Assembly: GCF_015832195.1 (NCBI RefSeq)
Contig: NC_052018.1
Location: 52,513,666-52,577,665 of the forward strand
DNA from: Motacilla alba alba
Lineage: Eukaryota; Chordata; Aves; Passeriformes; Motacillidae
Direction of reading: 5' to 3'
Length of the DNA stretch: 64,000 nucleotides
Below are positions 59,846 through 64,000 of this stretch, one piece after another. Position 1 is the first letter of the stretch. The number at the start of each line of letters is the position of its first letter. The translations under genes were made by a program, and so were the position numbers. The notes under the pieces were generated by a model. The model saw nothing but the letters and a program-made list of their open reading frames with translations, made no database searches and was not told the DNA's origin.

Positions 59846-62800
59846 ACTGTGTATATCTGTACAATGTGAGTGTGAAAAGCTGAGGGGTCAGAGGGCTTGG
59901 ACTTGATGTTTAATTGAATTGGGGTAAGTTGAAACAGGAGATACAGTAAGATGAAGGTACTAATTATTTTAAAACATCTACAGCAATGTTCTTGTTGACC
60001 TAAAAATGAAAATCTTCCCAGGTGGCCTGATTTCCAACAGCACTGCACTTTTACATTTGGAATAACGTAGCACTCAGCCTGTTAATAGTTTATACTGTGT
60101 TTTGTAACGAGTTTCTGTCTAGAAGCTGAGTTAAACAGTAAAATGCGTTGTTCTGTATGGAGAATGCATCTGGTGATGTTCAGCTGCCAATGAGGGAAGA
60201 TTAAATCTTGATATTTTTGTCTCGTGAAAACATGGCTAGTGATGTGGAATTCCTGGTAGCGCGTTTGCTTCCTCTTACTCTGTGTGAAACATGGCAGCCT
60301 GAGTTAGTGGGTTAAAGCCTCTTCCCGAGTTAAACAGGAATAATTTGTCTGGAGAATTCTTTGGAGCTGAATCCAGTTTTGTTATTGTTCTGTTTCTGAA
60401 TCAGAAATGTTTCTGCTACGTTATTTGTCATTTATTTTATTTGGACTTTGTTCATATGGACAGACTGTTGGAAATCTAATGGGGCACCAAGGCGATCTAA
60501 GCTTAGCATCTTCTTAGTAGGGAATTAGTAGGGAATGAAAATGCTTGAACTTTTAGTTTACTACACCACTGTAGGGGGGAGAATTACCTTGTAAACATTG
60601 TACCCAGTTCCTCAAGAGCTTTGTTTTCTTTGCCTGTGTTATTTCCAGATCCTATCTTCACTGTCCTTGAGAGCCCGCAGCATGCAAATAGCCACATTGA
60701 ATCTCTTTGTTTCTCTCTATTTGGAGACACAGAAATTATGACTGTTCTGTGTTTAAATGAATGAGAAGTCTAGAAATTGCTTCTGGTTACACACTTATTT
60801 TTACATCTCTTATTTTTTGTGTTTTTATTTTTTGTGTATTTTAAGAGTGCACTCTTGTCACAAGAAGCGTGGCAGATGTAATACTTCAAAGATGAAAGGC
60901 ATAAAGAAGGGCTGTTCACCTGGGCAAGGGTTGAGAGAACCTCAGGTGGAGTAGCTCTTCTGGGTTAGTTTAGTGTCCTCCAGTTATGTGTAATGGACTG
61001 GAACTTCTTTATAGAGCTTGTTAGTGTTTTAGAATTAACAGTACACTATACATCATAACTATAATGTAACTATATAATTGTATTAAAATAATTCCATATT
61101 TCAGATAGCTTTAGAGTAAACATTCTTTTGTCCATTGTATTGAGTGTACTAAGTTAGTGCTGTGTTTTAATTCCTTCTGCTAGGTACTTTTCTGAAAGCT
61201 TCCAATCTCACTTTTTCCTAGGTCATTCTGCCTGTAGAAAAGACTAAAATAAATTGTAGGTTACTCTCCTCTTTGCTGGCTGTGTATTTCTGTTATGTTT
61301 CATATTGAGATGCTGTAGAGTTTATACAGAAACTTTTATCTTTTTTATTACATGAAGTAAAATACAGTAGTAGAACCTAAAAGCAGTAGAACTCAGCCTG
61401 GTTACTCCAGTCAGTGAGTCTTTAATGAAATGCTGCAACATTTAGCATTTCTGATAAAGTGCAAGTGTGCTTTCACTTTCCTGGTTTTAGAAATGGGAGG
61501 TCTGTGGAAATGAATGCAAGAGTTATTAGTAATGTTTTGGTTTGTAAAGCTTAATAATAGGCATTTATATGACCAGTAGCAAATTAAAACATCTCCTCTT
61601 CCATGTTAAACAGTTTCTATTGCCTTATGTTTAAAGATGGTATGTGTTTTTATTTATTTGCATCTGCACAGTGCTCTAGTAACTGCTTTGGGCTCATCAG
61701 AGGCGCAACTAGCAACCCCCAAGGGTTCAATTTCAGCTCTAATACACTGAAACTCCTTTCCTTCTATCTGTGATTTGTTCTACAGTTTCTTACTCTTCCA
61801 ACTTCAGTATTTTTAATATTGCTCTTGAAGTATGATATACCTTTTCTCTTTTTTCTTTTTGTCTCAGCAGTGGCTTATTGGTGTAACCCTTGTCATCTTT
61901 TGTGCTGCATCTTTTAGGGGTCAGAATTGGCACATGTACCCAGAAGACTTGTTATTCATTAGAAGACACTGTTGCAGAGTTGCAGACCTAAGCCAGATCA
62001 TTGGTAATGCTTGGTCTGAATATGATCAGTTTTGAATGTTGGTATTACAGCAGGTGCTAGGAAGCATGCACTGCTGTGAACAGATGTTTGTGGTGTTTGT
62101 AATCTGAGGGGCAGAGATATAATAGAGAAGCAAAAATAAAAATCTACTGTTGTGTGGGACACTGTGCCAGAGAGCAGATGAGAACTACGTGGTGTGTCTG
62201 GGCAGCATCCTGTTCCCTCAGCACAGTGGGGTCTGCCTGTTGCATCCTTGCTGTGGCCACGTCTGCTTGGCTGTCTCACTGGGAGTCTTGTACCTTCATC
62301 TGCTCTGCCTTCTGAACTGGAAAATTTGTGTGTAGACTGCAGACCTTTCCTGCTTGTTGTTCCCAGTGGCATTGTTGCCACTGTCTTTTGCATTATGAGG
62401 GTCCTGCTAGGGTATGGAATACACTACCCTTGACTTGGTTTTCCTGAAGTCAGTTAATTGCTTTTTTTACATACTTGCTCCTTGCTGAAGGGGCTGAGTG
62501 AGCCTGGATTCTCAGAGGAGTTAGAGTTAGGCTTTTTATTTTCTTTTGTGGATCTGAGCTATGATTCTTATGTATATGCCCACAGAGCCAGATGAAATCA
62601 AGACTGTGCTATTGGTTTCCAAAGTTGGTTTAAATTTCACAGAAAATAATAACTACCTCCTTGTCAAAGTAATCTCTTCCTGTGTTCTCATTGTTAAGGC
62701 TGGATTAAAGCTACTGGGAGGGCACTTGGACACGTTGCTCTTCTGCTCTCATTTGAGCATGTGGAGGTAATTCTTACAGTTCAGCTCCCCATTTGCAAAG

Positions 62801-64000
62801 TAGGGAATTACATAATTTTCCTACCTCATGAAAGGTTGAGAGCTGTTGCCTCTACAGAATCATGAAAAATACGTCTAGAGAATTGCATGATCTTGATTGT
62901 TTCTTTTTCTCAGTATGTTTTTGCAGAACTTGCAGTGGGCACAGATGGCCAGAGAAAAGCTATCAAGTCCACTGAATGTTCTAAAAATAATCAGATGCTT
63001 CATTGGCTTCTGCATTGCTGTGCTGTTGGATGTACTGTTGTTCACGTGCACGGTTTTGGAAAGCAGTGCCCACAAGTAAAGGATTGCTTGTTAATGCTTC
63101 AGGGCCAGCAGACAGGATTGCTGGATGCTTACTCCTGCGCACAGCAAGCAGGACTTTTTCTTGTTTCATGAAAATGTGAACTATTTAGACTGCAAGTAGC
63201 AAGGTACATTATTCTTCATGCATGATAAGGGAAGGTAAAGGGAGAAAAAATAATTTTGAAAAATTGGTAAATTATCAGTCTTTAAAGGGTGCTCTATTCA
63301 CACACTAAGTTGTTGTTACATTTCTCCTCATGGAGAAAAGCAGGGTATAATTTTTTTCAGGAATATTTTTGGGATTCACATTCTCTGAATATCAGAGAAA
63401 GAAAATACAATTTTTGTCACTTGTTGTGTTTGTGTTGTGTTAAAGTAGAATGGAATGTGGAGATTGTTTATTCAAAGTGAGGATGTTTTATTCTCTTGGC
63501 CTATCAGGGCCAAGAGTGTGTCTGTGTTGAGACTGTCTGCTGACAGTCACGGAGTAGACATAGATGAGGGGAGAGATGAGTGCAGTTTTGTGTAGTTGTG
63601 AGCAAGAGTGAGTGCATGACAAATTCAGTTTTAGATGTATAGAATAATATAGTGTAATAAAGTATTTCATTAGCCTTCTGATGACGGAGTCAGATGCATC
63701 ATTTTCTCTCCCCTGGGAGGAGTCACCCGTGATTTACAATACTAAGTTATTTTTAATCTTCTGTTCCCTTTTTTATCCCTGCACTTAGAGCATCTTCTGC
63801 TGCTACTTTGAATGTACCAGTGCAGGAGGCTGCTGTCCTGCTGTGCCAGGTTGCAGGGAGGACAGCAGAACCTGGAAGCAGGTTCTGGAGGTCTTGAGAG
63901 TGTACTGTCAGAAGTGGTGTGGATATCCATGGTCAGGAGTTCAGTCTGTTTCTGTGATTATAACATTTAAAAAAATTTTTTTTGCCTTGTTGGAGCATTC
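59846..64000. other. Gene-free sequence to the window end
   Basis: AT-rich, without a recognisable coding exon, RNA gene or CpG island. It contains a direct 11-bp duplication (TTAGTAGGGAA type) near 60,513-60,536, T-rich stretches near 60,805-60,842, and one MIR-like element at 62,776-62,843. Confidence 0.65.
62776..62843 (+). repeat. MIR-like ancient SINE, sense orientation
   Basis: Blocks in MIR order are AGTTCAGCTCCCCATTTGCAAAG, TAGGGAATTACATAATTTTC, and CCTACCTCATGAAAGGTTG. They correspond to CAGTTTCCCCATCTGTAAAATGGGG ... TACCTACCTCATAGGGTTG in MIR. This is the best MIR match in the window. Confidence 0.6.

Noticed and set aside
49184..64000. Search for NCOA7 coding exons
   Set aside because: No segment resembling the NCOA7 N-terminus, LysM or TLDc domain was found in any frame, so the gene body must lie beyond the window if present.

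Overview
This window is vertebrate nuclear DNA, most likely avian. It holds one clearly recognisable protein-coding gene with small exons and GT/AG introns, several CpG islands, a nuclear tRNA gene, and decayed 3' pieces of CR1 LINEs, which are typical of birds and other sauropsids. There are no Alu- or L1-type repeats, and interspersed repeats are sparse overall. A few older MIR-like SINE remnants can be made out. No bacterial-style gene organisation, CRISPR array or insertion sequence is present.

Layout: (1) 1-15.6 kb is AT-rich intergenic DNA with one CR1 remnant, one MIR-like remnant and a purine-rich stretch. (2) 15.7-19.9 kb is a broad, multi-part CpG-rich domain that ends in the promoter and first exon of HEY2. 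(3) 19,568-29,270 is the complete HEY2 coding sequence in five exons on the + strand, encoding 336 aa: bHLH, Orange domain, alanine-rich tail, YRPW and a GTEVGAF end. Its 3' UTR probably runs to about 30.8 kb. (4) 30.8-41.6 kb is intergenic, with decayed CR1 and MIR-like pieces and two stretches that look like conserved non-coding elements. (5) 41,706-41,777 is an intact tRNA-Glu(CTC) gene on the - strand, directly beside a CpG island at about 41.9-42.6 kb. (6) 48.4-49.1 kb is a second strong CpG island with GC boxes and a G-quadruplex motif. (7) From 49.2 kb to the end there are no recognisable coding exons, only CR1 and MIR remnants and simple repeats, as expected for a long first intron or intergenic DNA.

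In other amniotes HEY2 is followed by NCOA7 in the same orientation. One or both of the downstream CpG islands are therefore plausible NCOA7 promoters or 5' non-coding exons, but this is inferred from synteny because no NCOA7 coding exon is visible. HEY2 is a Notch-responsive transcriptional repressor. Consistent with that, a perfect RBPJ-type site (CGTGGGAAA) lies 115-123 bp upstream of the start codon next to two GC boxes. The most interesting leads are a possible alternative upstream HEY2 promoter and first exon, a 13-base perfect complement to the 5' end of miR-130 family microRNAs in the HEY2 3' UTR, and the unassigned CpG island beside the tRNA gene. I found no convincing new molecular system.
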